A stretch of 58,683 nucleotides of DNA from Pseudomonadota bacterium (GCA_963205335.1 CAUJIM010000091.1:1-58683), one strand, 5' to 3'; positions 16,186 to 25,277 are shown, counted from the stretch's first letter. Made by a program: numbers and translations. Notes: generated by a model from the letters alone, not told the origin.

Positions 16186-18165
16186 ATGAGCCTGCTCAAC
16201 GTCGGCGCCCGCGCCCTCCTCACCAACCAGGCGGCCCTGCAGACCACGGGCCACAACATCGCCAACGTCAACACGCCGGGCTATTCGCGCCAGAGCGCGC
16301 AGCTCGCCACCGTGCCGGGGCGCTATACCGACGGCGGCTACATCGGCCAGGGCGTGGCGGTGCAGACCATCCTGCGCAACTACAACGAGCTGCTCACGCG
16401 CCAGGCGGCCATGGCCGGCGCGACGCAGGCGGCCGACCAGGCGCGCTCGGGCAAGCTCAACCAGCTGCAGGACGTCTTCAGCGGCGGCACGAGCGGCCTG
16501 GGCGCGGCCATCACCGACATGATGAGCGCGCTGTCGGACGTGGTGAACTCGCCCACCGACCTGACGGCCCGCACCGTGGCGCTCACGCGCATGGGCGAGA
16601 CGGCGGGCCGCATGCGCTCGGCGGCCCAGCAGATCGACGACCTGCAGACCACCGTCGACGAGCAGCTCCAGAGCGATGTGGGCAGGATCAACGACCTGGC
16701 CACCAGCATCGCGGCCGTGAACGGGCAGATCGCGCGCGCGCGCGGCACCGGGCAGACGCCCAACGACCTGCTGGACCAGCGCGACCAGCTCATCCGCGAG
16801 CTGAACCAGTACGTCCAGACCACCCAGGTGCCCGCCGACGACGGCACCGTGGGCCTGTTCGTGGCGGGCAGCCAGCCGCTGGTGCTGGGTACCACGGCCA
16901 GCGCGCTGTCCATCGGCGAGAGCGCGCAGCACCCGGGCAGCGGCCAGATGGCGCTGTACTTCAACCGCAGCGGCGCCGCGCCCATCGAGCTGAACGCCGA
17001 CATGCTCGGCGGCGGCGAGGTCGCGGGCCTGATGCGCTTTTCCAACAGCGACCTGAGCGAGGCGCGCAACCTGCTCGGGCGCATGGCCCAGGCCATCGGC
17101 ATGACGATGAATGCCCAGAACCAGCTGGGCCTCACGCTCGACGGCAACCCCGGCGGCGACCTGTTCGCGGTGGCCGCCAGCGCCACCGGCACCACCGGCA
17201 GCGCCACCGCGGCGGGCAGCGTCACCTACACCGATGCGACGCAGTTCGCCGCCTCGGACTACGAGGTGCGCTTCACCGGGTCCGGCGCGGGCCAGGTGGT
17301 GCGCCTGTCCGACGGCAAGAGCACCGCGTTCACCAGCCTGGCGGACCCGGCGCTGCAGAACATCGACGGGCTTTCGTTCAACCTGACGGCGTCCGGCGCG
17401 GCGGGCGAGAGCATCCTGTTCAAGCCCTTCTCCGGCGCGGCGTCGAGCATCCAGTCGCTGGTCTACTCGCCGCGCGACCTCGCCGCGGCCAACCCGGTCA
17501 ACGCCGCCATGGGCGCGTCCAACGGCGGCACGATGCAGCTGGCCGGCCTCCAGGCCACGGGGCAGCCCAACCCGCCCGGCCTGGTGGTGCCGGCCAATGC
17601 CGATCCCACCGCCTCGCCCCCCGTCGCGGGCGGAGTGCAGCTGCGGTTCAACGCCGGTCCCCCGACCACCTACGACGTGTACGACCAGGGCACCAACCCG
17701 CCCGCCGCGCTGGCGACGGGGCAGGCCTACGTCTCGGGCCAGCCCATCGACATCAACGGCTGGCAGATCACGCTGCAGGGCACGCCGCAGGGCGGCGACA
17801 CGGTGACCGTGGGCAACGCGCTCGACCCGCAGTACGGCGACATCTACACGCGCAACGCCGGCAACGCCCAGGCGCTGATGAACCTGCGCGACGCGCAGAT
17901 GTTCGACAGCGCGACGATGCAGGACGGCTGGGCCAGCGCCATGGCCCAGGTGGGCACGCGCGTGCAGAGCGCGCAGTACGCGGCCGACCTGTCCGCCACC
18001 ATCGCCAACAACCTGGAGAGCGACCGCACGGCGGTCTCGGGCGTGAACCTGGACGAAGAGGCTGCCAAGCTGATCCAGTACCAGCAGGCCTACCAGGCCT
18101 CGGCCAAGGTGCTCCAGGTCGCGCAGAGCATCTTCGACACCCTGATCCAGACCATGGGCCGCTGA
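16186..18165 (+). CDS. flgK: Hook-filament junction protein FlgK (HAP1)
   Basis: First hook-associated protein, 659 residues, longer than the enteric form (about 550) because of extra variable mid-domains. The N-terminus MSLLNVGARALLTNQAAL with HNIANVNTPGYSRQ, and the C-terminal GVNLDEEAAKLIQYQQAYQA, are diagnostic. The region around residues 330-560 (Gly/Ser/Thr-rich repeats) is the variable part. It starts 22 bases after flgJ and precedes flgL. The likely chaperone is the FlgN encoded at 6071. Confidence 0.98.
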   Translation: MSLLNVGARALLTNQAALQTTGHNIANVNTPGYSRQSAQLATVPGRYTDGGYIGQGVAVQTILRNYNELLTRQAAMAGATQAADQARSGKLNQLQDVFSGGTSGLGAAITDMMSALSDVVNSPTDLTARTVALTRMGETAGRMRSAAQQIDDLQTTVDEQLQSDVGRINDLATSIAAVNGQIARARGTGQTPNDLLDQRDQLIRELNQYVQTTQVPADDGTVGLFVAGSQPLVLGTTASALSIGESAQHPGSGQMALYFNRSGAAPIELNADMLGGGEVAGLMRFSNSDLSEARNLLGRMAQAIGMTMNAQNQLGLTLDGNPGGDLFAVAASATGTTGSATAAGSVTYTDATQFAASDYEVRFTGSGAGQVVRLSDGKSTAFTSLADPALQNIDGLSFNLTASGAAGESILFKPFSGAASSIQSLVYSPRDLAAANPVNAAMGASNGGTMQLAGLQATGQPNPPGLVVPANADPTASPPVAGGVQLRFNAGPPTTYDVYDQGTNPPAALATGQAYVSGQPIDINGWQITLQGTPQGGDTVTVGNALDPQYGDIYTRNAGNAQALMNLRDAQMFDSATMQDGWASAMAQVGTRVQSAQYAADLSATIANNLESDRTAVSGVNLDEEAAKLIQYQQAYQASAKVLQVAQSIFDTLIQTMGR

Positions 18166-18188
18166 GCCGCCCCGTCACGGAGTCCGAC

Positions 18189-19451
18189 ATGAGCAGCAAC
18201 ACCATCCAGCGCGTGGCCACGGCCAACATGTACGACGGCACCATCCGCAACCTGGGCCAGCGCCAGAACACGCTGACGGGCCTGCAGGAAAACCTCAGCT
18301 CGGGCAAGCGCGTGCTGCGCGCCAGCGACGACCCGGTGGCCGCCGCGCAGGCCGAGCGCGCGCTCACGCGCCTGTCGCGCCTGCAGAGCGAGCAGCGCCA
18401 GCTCGAGATCCAGCGCGGCAACGTGGAGCAGGCCGAGTCCACGCTGGGCGACGCGATCGGCCTGGTGCAGGAGATCCGCCAGACCATCGTCGCGGCGGGC
18501 GGCGGCACGCTGACGCAGGACGACCGCAAGACCTACGCCGCGCAGCTGCAGAGCCTGCAGGACCAGCTCAAGGAAGTGATCAACCGCAAGGACGCCAACG
18601 GCGTGCCGCTGCTGGGCGCGCTCGGCAGCGCGCTCGAACCTTTCACCGGCCCGATGACGGGCAGCTCCGACTACCTGTTCAATGGCCTCGCGGGGCAGGC
18701 GGCCAGTCAGGGCAGCGCCATCGCGTCGCAGCTCGACGGCCACGCGGCGCTGATGTTCGACGCGGTGCGCGACGGGGTGTACGGGGCGACGCTGACGCGC
18801 GGGGCCAGCGGCAGCACGCTGCATTCCAGCGCGGTCCAGACTTCCAACCTGCAGACGCTCGATGGCGCGAGCTACGCGCTGCAGGTCACCGCGGTGAACA
18901 CGGCGGGCGACACCACCTCGGTCGACTACACGCTGACCAGGACCGCGCGCGACGGCACGGTCACCACGTCGACGGGCAGCACCCCGGCCGTGCGCACCGG
19001 CCAGCCGATGCCGGTCACCATCGCCGAGGGCGCGGACACGGTGATGCAGTTCACGCTGGAGGGCACGCCCGTGGCGGGCGACACGCTGACGATGGCGCCC
19101 AGCGCCAGCCTGATGGGCAGCGTGCAGGACGCGATCGACGGCATCGCCAACGCGTCCGACACGATCATGGCGGCGCAGGCGGTGGACCAGGCGCTGTCCC
19201 AGATCGACGCGGGCATGCAGCGCCTGAACACCATCCGCGGCTACGCCGGCGAGCTGCTCAACCGGGCCGACCGCATCATGGGCGAGCAGGGCAGCCGCGC
19301 CGTCCGCCTCGAGAGCGACCGTTCGAGCGCCGAGGACATGGACATGGTCAAGGGCATCTCCGACTTCCAGAACGCCCAGGTGGGCTACCAGGCCGCCCTC
19401 CAGTCCTACGCGGCGGTGCAGAAGCTGTCGCTGTTCAATTACATCGGCTGA
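18189..19451 (+). CDS. flgL: Hook-filament junction protein FlgL (HAP3)
   Basis: Second junction protein, 420 residues against about 317 in E. coli. The flagellin-like N-terminus (TGLQENLSSGKRVLRASDD) and C-terminus (FQNAQVGYQAALQSYAAV) are conserved. The extra length lies roughly between residues 190 and 310, a Thr/Ser/Val-rich stretch that looks like a surface beta domain. Last gene of the cluster I run; a gap of 66 bases follows before a signalling gene. Confidence 0.97.
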   Translation: MSSNTIQRVATANMYDGTIRNLGQRQNTLTGLQENLSSGKRVLRASDDPVAAAQAERALTRLSRLQSEQRQLEIQRGNVEQAESTLGDAIGLVQEIRQTIVAAGGGTLTQDDRKTYAAQLQSLQDQLKEVINRKDANGVPLLGALGSALEPFTGPMTGSSDYLFNGLAGQAASQGSAIASQLDGHAALMFDAVRDGVYGATLTRGASGSTLHSSAVQTSNLQTLDGASYALQVTAVNTAGDTTSVDYTLTRTARDGTVTTSTGSTPAVRTGQPMPVTIAEGADTVMQFTLEGTPVAGDTLTMAPSASLMGSVQDAIDGIANASDTIMAAQAVDQALSQIDAGMQRLNTIRGYAGELLNRADRIMGEQGSRAVRLESDRSSAEDMDMVKGISDFQNAQVGYQAALQSYAAVQKLSLFNYIG

Positions 19452-19517
19452 GTGGCCTGGTCGGCGCGCCAGCATCGCCGACAATGACCGCAGCGTCCCT
19501 CGTGCCCGGCTAGCCCC

Positions 19518-20747
19518 ATGGTCCAATCCGTTCTCGGCAGTCTCTTCCTGGGCTATCGCCCGCTGTGGAATGCTGCCCGGCGCCTGGCGGGCGTGCAGCT
19601 GTTCGTGCAGGGCGACGCGGGCATCGCGGTGGATGCGCTGCACCTGCTGCGCACCATCGGAGAGCTGTGGTCGGCGAGCTCCACGCCGCTGCTGTTGGCG
19701 CCGCGTTCGCCGGACATCCTGGCCGACTGGCTGGCGCATGCGCCGGCGGGGGCGCCCGCCATCGAAGTCACGGCCGCGTGGCTGGCCGACCCGGCCCTGC
19801 TCGAACGCGCCCGCGGCGCGCATCGGCGGGGGCTCAAGCTGGTCTGGCGCGGGCCGCTGTCGCGCCTGCCCGAACCCGAGGTCGCCGGCCTTTTCGAAAC
19901 CAGCCTGCTGAGCCTGGACAGCGGCGACGCCATGGCGGCGCTGCAGGTGGCGCGGCTGCCGCGCACGCAGGTGCCCCCGGGCGCCAACCCCATCATCGCC
20001 GGGCAGATGTACGAGGGCGTGGCCAGCCGCACGCTGCTCTCGCATTGCCTGGACGGCAGCGGCGCCCTGGCGCTGGCCGACTGGCCGACCGACGAGGTGC
20101 TGCACGGCCTGCGCCCGCCGCCGCTGCAGCCGTCGCACGAGGTGGTGCTGCGCTTCCTCAAGGCGATCGACGAGGAGCAGTCGATCGACGGTTTCGAGCA
20201 GATCCTGGGCGAAGACCCGCTGCTGGCCTATCGCTTCATGGTGCACACCAACTCGGCCGCGTTGGGCCTGCGCACCGGCGTCGATTCGCTGCGCCGTGGC
20301 CTGCTGATGATGGGTTTTTCCGCGATCGGCCGCTGGCTCGGCGAGCTGCTGCCGCTGGCCAATACCGAGCAGGACTTCAGGCCGATCCGCGAATCCATGG
20401 TGCTGCGTGCCCGCCTGGCGCAGCAGCTGATCGACGCCGGGGCCGGCAAGGAGCTGCGCAGCGAGATGTATCTGTGCGCGCTGTTCTCGCGCCTGGACGC
20501 GCTGCTCGACGAGCCCCTGAGCGTCGCCCTGCGCCGCCTGCCGCTGTCCGGCAGGGTGTACGACGGGGCGGTGCAGCGCACCGGGCCCTACGCGCCGAGC
20601 CTGGAGATGGCGCTGGCCCTCGAGGGCGACGACACGGCGGCGGTGCAGCAGTTGTGCGAGGCGCACGATTTCGACCGCGAACAGGTCAACCGCTCGCTGC
20701 TGCACGTGCTGCGCACGCTGGTGGTGCCGCGTCCGCACCCGGCCTGA
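19518..20747 (+). CDS. HDOD domain protein with degenerate EAL-like N-terminus
   Basis: Signalling protein of 409 residues. The N-terminal half starts with a GYRPLWNAARRLAGVQL motif like that of EAL (cyclic-di-GMP phosphodiesterase) domains but lacks the catalytic EAL and DDFG residues, so it is probably enzymatically dead. The C-terminal half (from about residue 195) is an HDOD domain: FEQILGEDPLLAYRFMVHTN and LRRGLLMMGFSAIGRWL are visible. This YuxH-like architecture often regulates motility or biofilm. It follows flgL with GACAAT about 30 bases upstream of the start, so it may have its own promoter as well as read-through. Confidence 0.85.
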   Translation: MVQSVLGSLFLGYRPLWNAARRLAGVQLFVQGDAGIAVDALHLLRTIGELWSASSTPLLLAPRSPDILADWLAHAPAGAPAIEVTAAWLADPALLERARGAHRRGLKLVWRGPLSRLPEPEVAGLFETSLLSLDSGDAMAALQVARLPRTQVPPGANPIIAGQMYEGVASRTLLSHCLDGSGALALADWPTDEVLHGLRPPPLQPSHEVVLRFLKAIDEEQSIDGFEQILGEDPLLAYRFMVHTNSAALGLRTGVDSLRRGLLMMGFSAIGRWLGELLPLANTEQDFRPIRESMVLRARLAQQLIDAGAGKELRSEMYLCALFSRLDALLDEPLSVALRRLPLSGRVYDGAVQRTGPYAPSLEMALALEGDDTAAVQQLCEAHDFDREQVNRSLLHVLRTLVVPRPHPA

Positions 20748-20757
20748 ACTGGACAAC

Positions 20758-20850
20758 CCCCTGAGTGGCTGCGCCACTTCCCCCTTCTCTCACGCTGCGC
20801 GTGGGAAGGGGGACGCCACCAGCGCTGCGGGGTGGCCCTGGCCTGGGCCG
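20758..20850. repeat. GC-rich multi-hairpin repeat (family 3)
   Basis: Three nested or adjacent inverted repeats: GTGGC-TGC-GCCAC (20765-20777), CCCCCTTC... paired with ...GAAGGGGG (20780-20812), and GCCACC paired with GGTGGC (20815-20836). I recognise this as a repeat seen in many copies in Comamonadaceae genomes. It starts about 10 bases after the HDOD gene stop and could act as a transcription terminator or mRNA 3' stabiliser. Confidence 0.7.
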
Positions 20851-20962
20851 CGCCGGTTTCATGCGTGGCGGGTGGTGCGAGGCGTCATGGCGCAAAAACC
20901 GCGGCGCCGGCATGCGCCCGGCGGGTGGCGCATGATCGGCACTTTCGACGGGAGGCTTGGGA

Positions 20963-22429
20963 ATGTCCGAGACGATGGCTCTGCCCGCGACGGCGCTGTG
21001 CCGTCTGCTGGGCTGCCGCGCGCCGCTGGTGCTGGCGGGCATGGGCGGGGTGGCGCGCTCGCAGCTGGTGGCGGCGGTGAGCGCGTTCGGCGGCTTCGGA
21101 TTCCTCGGCATGGTGCGCGAGCCGTTGGCGCTGATCCGCCGCGAGGTGCAGGCGGTCCGCGCGCTGACCGACCGGCCGTTCGGCGTGAACCTGATCCCCG
21201 CGGCCACGCCCGGGGCGCTGCTGGCCTCGCAGGTGGATCTGTGCATCGATCTGGCGGTGCCGGCGGTCGAGCTGTTCTGGGACGTCGACGAGGCGGTGGT
21301 CGGCCGCCTGCGCGCCGCGGGCATCACCGTGGTGCACCAGGTGGGCTCGGCGGCCGATGCGCTGCGCGCCGAGGCCGCGGGGGCGCACGCCGTCGTCGCG
21401 CAGGGCGTGGAGGCCGGAGGCCACGTGTGGGGGCGCCAGCCGCTCGTGCCGCTGCTGGCCGAGGTGCTGGGCAGCGTGGGCGTGCCGGTGGCCGCCGCCG
21501 GGGGGCTGGCCGACGGGTGCGACGTGGCGCGCGTGCTGGCGCTGGGCGCGCAGGCGGCGGTGCTCGGCACGGCGCTGATCGCCACCGACGAGTCGTTCGC
21601 CCACGATGCGCACAAGCAGCGCCTGGTGGCGGGCAGGGCGGGCGAGACGCTGCTGACCGAAGACTTCCACGTCAACTGGCCGCCGCATGCCGCGGTGCGC
21701 GTGCTCGCCAACAGCGTCACGCGCGGCGAGCGCGGCGACCCGTTCACCAGTGCGCCGCAGGTGATCGGCGACGAGGAGGGGCGGCCCATCCATCTCTTCA
21801 GCACCGATTCGCCGCTGCGCTCGATGACCGGGGATTTCGAGGCCATGGCCCTGTACGCGGGGCGCGGTGTCGACCGCATCGACGCCGTGGTGCCTGCCGC
21901 CGAGCGCCTCGCGCGCATCGAGCGCGAGGCTGCGGCGCACCTGCGCCTGATCGCCCCCGTGCCCGAACCCGAGCCGCTCAGCTCCCCGGTGTGCTACGCC
22001 GCCGAGATGCAGCAGGCCTGGCGCACGCCGCTGGTGGCGCGGCTGGGCGAACTGCTGGCGCGCGAGCGCGCGGGTGCGCGCACCCTGTTCGACAGCGGCG
22101 CGCGGACGCCGGACCCGGCGCTGCGTGGCGCCATCGGCGCCGCCCTGCGCAGCCAGACGCGCATGTGCGCCCTCCTGGTGCGGGCGCTGCAGGCGCTCGA
22201 TGCCGTGCCCGATGCGCGCGGCGCCGCGGCGCATCCGCGGGCCGCGGCCGACGCCGGCGACGTGCGCGCGCGGCTGTCGCTGTACTGCCGCGGCGCGCAG
22301 GAAGCCGTCGGCGAGGCGCGTGCGCTGCTGGCGCAGCTCGAGGGCGCGCCGCGCGCCGAGCTGCTGCAGGGGCTGGACGGGCACGAGGCGGCGCTTGCCG
22401 AGCTGCGCCGGCACGGCGCCGCGCGGTGA
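20963..22429 (+). CDS. Nitronate monooxygenase with extra C-terminal helical domain
   Basis: FMN enzyme of the nitronate monooxygenase (2-nitropropane dioxygenase) family, which oxidises toxic alkyl nitronates. It has 488 residues, whereas the family is usually 310-370. Residues 1 to about 310 form the flavin TIM barrel: APLVLAGMGGVA near the start, FGVNLIPAATP, and GVEAGGHVWG with the family histidine. The last 150 residues are helical and contain LARLGELLARERAGARTLFD-like heptads, as in a four-helix or ferritin-like bundle; function unknown. The start at 20963 follows GGGAGG. The substrate cannot be assigned. Confidence 0.88.
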   Translation: MSETMALPATALCRLLGCRAPLVLAGMGGVARSQLVAAVSAFGGFGFLGMVREPLALIRREVQAVRALTDRPFGVNLIPAATPGALLASQVDLCIDLAVPAVELFWDVDEAVVGRLRAAGITVVHQVGSAADALRAEAAGAHAVVAQGVEAGGHVWGRQPLVPLLAEVLGSVGVPVAAAGGLADGCDVARVLALGAQAAVLGTALIATDESFAHDAHKQRLVAGRAGETLLTEDFHVNWPPHAAVRVLANSVTRGERGDPFTSAPQVIGDEEGRPIHLFSTDSPLRSMTGDFEAMALYAGRGVDRIDAVVPAAERLARIEREAAAHLRLIAPVPEPEPLSSPVCYAAEMQQAWRTPLVARLGELLARERAGARTLFDSGARTPDPALRGAIGAALRSQTRMCALLVRALQALDAVPDARGAAAHPRAAADAGDVRARLSLYCRGAQEAVGEARALLAQLEGAPRAELLQGLDGHEAALAELRRHGAAR

Positions 22430-22488
22430 CGCCGCTGCAGCAGCGCGGGCCGCACGTATAGTGCGCGCTTCGTTCCTTTGCCGATCCC

Positions 22489-23088
22489 ATGCCGCTGGCC
22501 GAATTCACCGCCCTGTTCCTCCTGGCCACGGCCATGAGCTTCACGCCCGGGCCCAACACCTCGCTGGCCACCGCGATCGCCGCCAACCGGGGCCTGCGGC
22601 CCGCACTGCGCTTCGTGCTGGCGGTGCCGGTGGGCTGGTGCCTGATGCTGGCGCTGTGCGCTGCGGGGCTGGGCGCCGCGGTGCTGGCCATACCGGCGCT
22701 GCGCTGGGCGATCAAGGCGCTGGGCATCGCCTATCTGCTGTGGCTGGCGTGGCGGCTGGCGCAGTCGGCACGGCTGGCGCAGGCCGATGCCTCCCACCTT
22801 TCCGTCGGCTTCTGGGAGGGCGTGGCGCTGCAGTTCGTCAACATCAAGGCCTGGCTCATGCTGCTGGCCATCGTCGCGAGCTGGATCATCGGCCGCGACG
22901 ATGGCGCCCGGCGCATGCTGCTGGTGCTGCCGGTGATGGCCGGTTTCGCCTTCGCCAGCAATTTCGCCTACGCCGCGGTGGGCGCGTTGCTGCGCGGCTG
23001 GCTGGCGCAGGGCCGGCGGCTGCTCTGGTTCAACCGGGCGATGGCGCTGGTGTTGGCCGTGACGGCGGTGTGGATGGTCCGGGCGTGA
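22489..23088 (+). CDS. LysE/RhtB family amino-acid or metabolite exporter
   Basis: Inner-membrane exporter of the LysE superfamily, 199 residues, with about six hydrophobic helices. The family signature near the N-terminus, SFTPGPNTSLATAIAANRG, is clear. A TATAGT box about 30 bases upstream of the ATG could be its -10. The natural substrate is unknown. The gene is followed closely by an unrelated phosphatase gene with its own likely promoter. Confidence 0.9.
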   Translation: MPLAEFTALFLLATAMSFTPGPNTSLATAIAANRGLRPALRFVLAVPVGWCLMLALCAAGLGAAVLAIPALRWAIKALGIAYLLWLAWRLAQSARLAQADASHLSVGFWEGVALQFVNIKAWLMLLAIVASWIIGRDDGARRMLLVLPVMAGFAFASNFAYAAVGALLRGWLAQGRRLLWFNRAMALVLAVTAVWMVRA

Positions 23089-23145
23089 CGGCCGCGTCGC
23101 GCCCGGGACAAGCGCCGGCGCGGCCCCTGCTCACAATCGCCGCCC

Positions 23146-23817
23146 ATGGGAACGCTTTACCTCGTGCGCCACGGCCAGGCCTCTTTCGGCGCGGCCGACT
23201 ACGACCAGCTCAGTGCCGCGGGGCTCACGCAGGCGCAGCGCCTGGGCGCCCACTGGCGCGCGCACGGCCAGCGCTTCGACGCGGTGTTCAGCGGCACGCT
23301 GCGCCGCCATGCGCAGACGCTCGACGGCCTGGCGCAGGAGTTCGGCGCGCTGCCGGCCGCGCAGCAGCTGCCCGGGCTCGATGAATACGACAGCGCCGCG
23401 CTGGTGCGCGCGATCCACCCCGCGCCCCTGCCCAAGCCGGCCACGCCGCAGCTCTACCGCCAGTATTTCAGGCTGCTGTGCGATGCGCTTGCACAGTGGA
23501 TGGCCGGCACCATCAGCCCCGAGGGGATGCCCGACTGGGAGCAGTTTTCCGGCGGCGTGCAGGCGCTGCTCGACGAGGTGCAGCGCGTGCATGCCGGGCA
23601 GAACGTGCTGGTGGTCTCCAGCGGCGGGCCGATCTCCGTTGCCGTGGCGCAGGTGCTCGGCGTCATGCCCGAGGTCGGGATCGCGCTCAACATGCGGCTG
23701 CGCAACAGCGCGGTCACCGAGCTCAGCGTCGGCGCGCGGCGCCTGATGCTGCAGACCTTCAACACGCTGCCGCATCTGGCGGCGCCGGAAGACGCCGCCC
23801 TGGTCACGCACGCCTGA
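23146..23817 (+). CDS. Histidine phosphatase superfamily protein lacking the usual second histidine
   Basis: Protein of the phosphoglycerate-mutase-like fold, 223 residues. The nucleophile motif LVRHGQASFG is at residues 7-16 (phospho-acceptor His 9). The partner motif, normally AHGG, reads VSSGGPI around residue 156-162, so the second catalytic His is replaced by Ser. Other family members with SGG exist and may still be phosphatases of altered mechanism. CACAAT lies 8 bases before the ATG, suggesting a leaderless transcript. Substrate unknown. Confidence 0.88.
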   Translation: MGTLYLVRHGQASFGAADYDQLSAAGLTQAQRLGAHWRAHGQRFDAVFSGTLRRHAQTLDGLAQEFGALPAAQQLPGLDEYDSAALVRAIHPAPLPKPATPQLYRQYFRLLCDALAQWMAGTISPEGMPDWEQFSGGVQALLDEVQRVHAGQNVLVVSSGGPISVAVAQVLGVMPEVGIALNMRLRNSAVTELSVGARRLMLQTFNTLPHLAAPEDAALVTHA

Positions 23818-23824
23818 CCGGCCC

Positions 23825-24685
23825 CTACGGGGCGGGCGCCGGTGCGATGGTGTGCGCCGGCAGCGCGTGCAGCTCGGCCAGAAGCCGTGCCAGCGCCTGT
23901 CCCGCCGCCTGCACCACGGCGCGGCCCTTGTCGGCGCTGGCGCCGGCCGCATCGCCGACCGCGCCGCTGGCGTGGTAGTCCTCGATCGCCCAGCCCATCT
24001 TCGCGCTCCTGCCGTTGCCCAGGATGGGGTAGCGCTCGGCGCGCTCGCGCGCGCTCGAGCGCCAGTCGCGCGCGTGTTCCATGTGCACGGTGTGCGGCGC
24101 CAGGTGCAGCATCATCGAGGTCTCGATGGCGCCGCCGTGGATGCCGAAGCGGTGTTCCCCGGGGTCGAAGAGCCGCTGTACCTCGTCGGGCAGCGGCAGG
24201 TCGAACCAGCTGCTGCGGTAGGTGAGCAGCCGGCAGCGCTGGCGCAGCTCGCGCGCCGCGATGTCCATCGGCGCGACGTTGCCGCCGTGGCCGTTGAACA
24301 ACAGCAGTTTCCGGACGCCCGCGCGCTCCACCGCCTCCCCGATCTGCAGCCACAGCGCCAGCAGCGTGTCGGGCGCGAGCGTGAGCGTGCCGGGGAAGGA
24401 CAGGTGCTCGGTCGAGAGGCCGATCGCCTGCGGCGGCAGCAGCAGCACCGGCAGCTCGGCGGGCAGGAGCGGCAGCGCGGCGGCCATCACCCCCTGGAGC
24501 AGGACCGCGTCGACGTCGAGCGGCAGGTGCGGCCCGTGCTGCTCCACTGCCGCCAGCGGCAGCACGGCCACGGTCTGCGCCGCCAGGCCCGATGCGCGGG
24601 CGGCGGCGAAGTCGCGGGTCGAGAGCTCGGCCCAGAGGCGGGAAGGGTATGCCATGCGCCGGATGTGGGGTGACGATCCGTCCAT
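23825..24685 (-). CDS. Creatininase family metal-dependent amidohydrolase
   Basis: Member of the creatininase/MftE-like family, about 286 residues from the ATG at 24685 (AAGGG just upstream), or 276 from the ATG at 24655. Metal-binding motifs are visible: LPLAAVEQHGPHLPLDVDA near residue 50, FNGHGGN near residue 130, and GGAIETSMM near residue 180. Known relatives open a cyclic amide or a peptide C-terminus with Zn or Mn. No mycofactocin or pterin pathway genes are next to it, so the substrate is open. It converges with the phosphatase gene, only seven bases between the stops. Confidence 0.88.
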   Translation of the reverse strand: MDGSSPHIRRMAYPSRLWAELSTRDFAAARASGLAAQTVAVLPLAAVEQHGPHLPLDVDAVLLQGVMAAALPLLPAELPVLLLPPQAIGLSTEHLSFPGTLTLAPDTLLALWLQIGEAVERAGVRKLLLFNGHGGNVAPMDIAARELRQRCRLLTYRSSWFDLPLPDEVQRLFDPGEHRFGIHGGAIETSMMLHLAPHTVHMEHARDWRSSARERAERYPILGNGRSAKMGWAIEDYHASGAVGDAAGASADKGRAVVQAAGQALARLLAELHALPAHTIAPAPAP

Positions 24686-24728
24686 GGTACCCCTTGCCCC
24701 GCCAAGGCGTCGTCGTGGCCCGGGCGGG

Positions 24729-25277
24729 TCAGTGGCTGCGGTGCATCGCGCCGCCGCCCGCGCCATCGGGGGCGGTGGTGCGCACCGGCAGCTGCAGCGT
24801 GCGCTGCAGTGGCGCGCCCTTGGCGTCGGTGAAGTACAGCGTCAGCGTGACCTGGCTGCCGGCGGCCAGGGGCTGCTTGAGGTCCATCAGCATCAGGTGG
24901 TAGCCGCCCGGGGTGAGCGCCACGCTCTGGTGCGCGGGCAGCTCGAGCGCGGCCATCTCCCGCATGTGCATGGTGCTGCCCTCCATCTTCATCTCGTGCA
25001 CCTGGGCCACGCCCGCGACCGGGCTGGAGACGCCGACGAGCTTGAGGGCGGTGGCCGCCTGCAGCGTCATGAAGGCGCCGGTGCCGCCCTGGCCGGGCAC
25101 GGTGGCGCGGGCCCAGGCGTGGGAGACGTCGACCGGGGCCTCGCGGGCGGGGGCGGAGGTCTGGGGCGTGCCGCCCGCGGCGGCCGTGTCGGCGGCCGCG
25201 AGGGTCACGTGGGCGAAGGCGCTGCCGGCGCAGCACAGGGAGGCGGCGAGGGCCGCGTGCAACAGGAACGAGGGCAT
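24729..25277 (-). CDS. Periplasmic copper chaperone, PCu(A)C family
   Basis: Secreted copper(I) chaperone, 182 residues. The signal peptide (LLHAALAASLCCAGSAFAH) is followed by a cupredoxin-like PCu(A)C domain. The copper motif is visible as VHEMKMEGSTMHMREM around residue 92, with a downstream HLMLMDL stretch (His then Met ligands). The C-terminus ends in HRSH, a possible extra metal site. Such proteins deliver Cu to the CuA or CuB centre of cytochrome oxidase. It lies in an apparent copper set with the DUF2946 protein and the DsbD-like protein next to it. Confidence 0.95.
   Translation of the reverse strand: MPSFLLHAALAASLCCAGSAFAHVTLAAADTAAAGGTPQTSAPAREAPVDVSHAWARATVPGQGGTGAFMTLQAATALKLVGVSSPVAGVAQVHEMKMEGSTMHMREMAALELPAHQSVALTPGGYHLMLMDLKQPLAAGSQVTLTLYFTDAKGAPLQRTLQLPVRTTAPDGAGGGAMHRSH

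Noticed and set aside
19451-19517. GCCGACAAT as a FliA site for the HDOD gene
   Set aside because: The -10 half resembles the FliA consensus, but nothing like TAAAGTTT lies 11 bases upstream.
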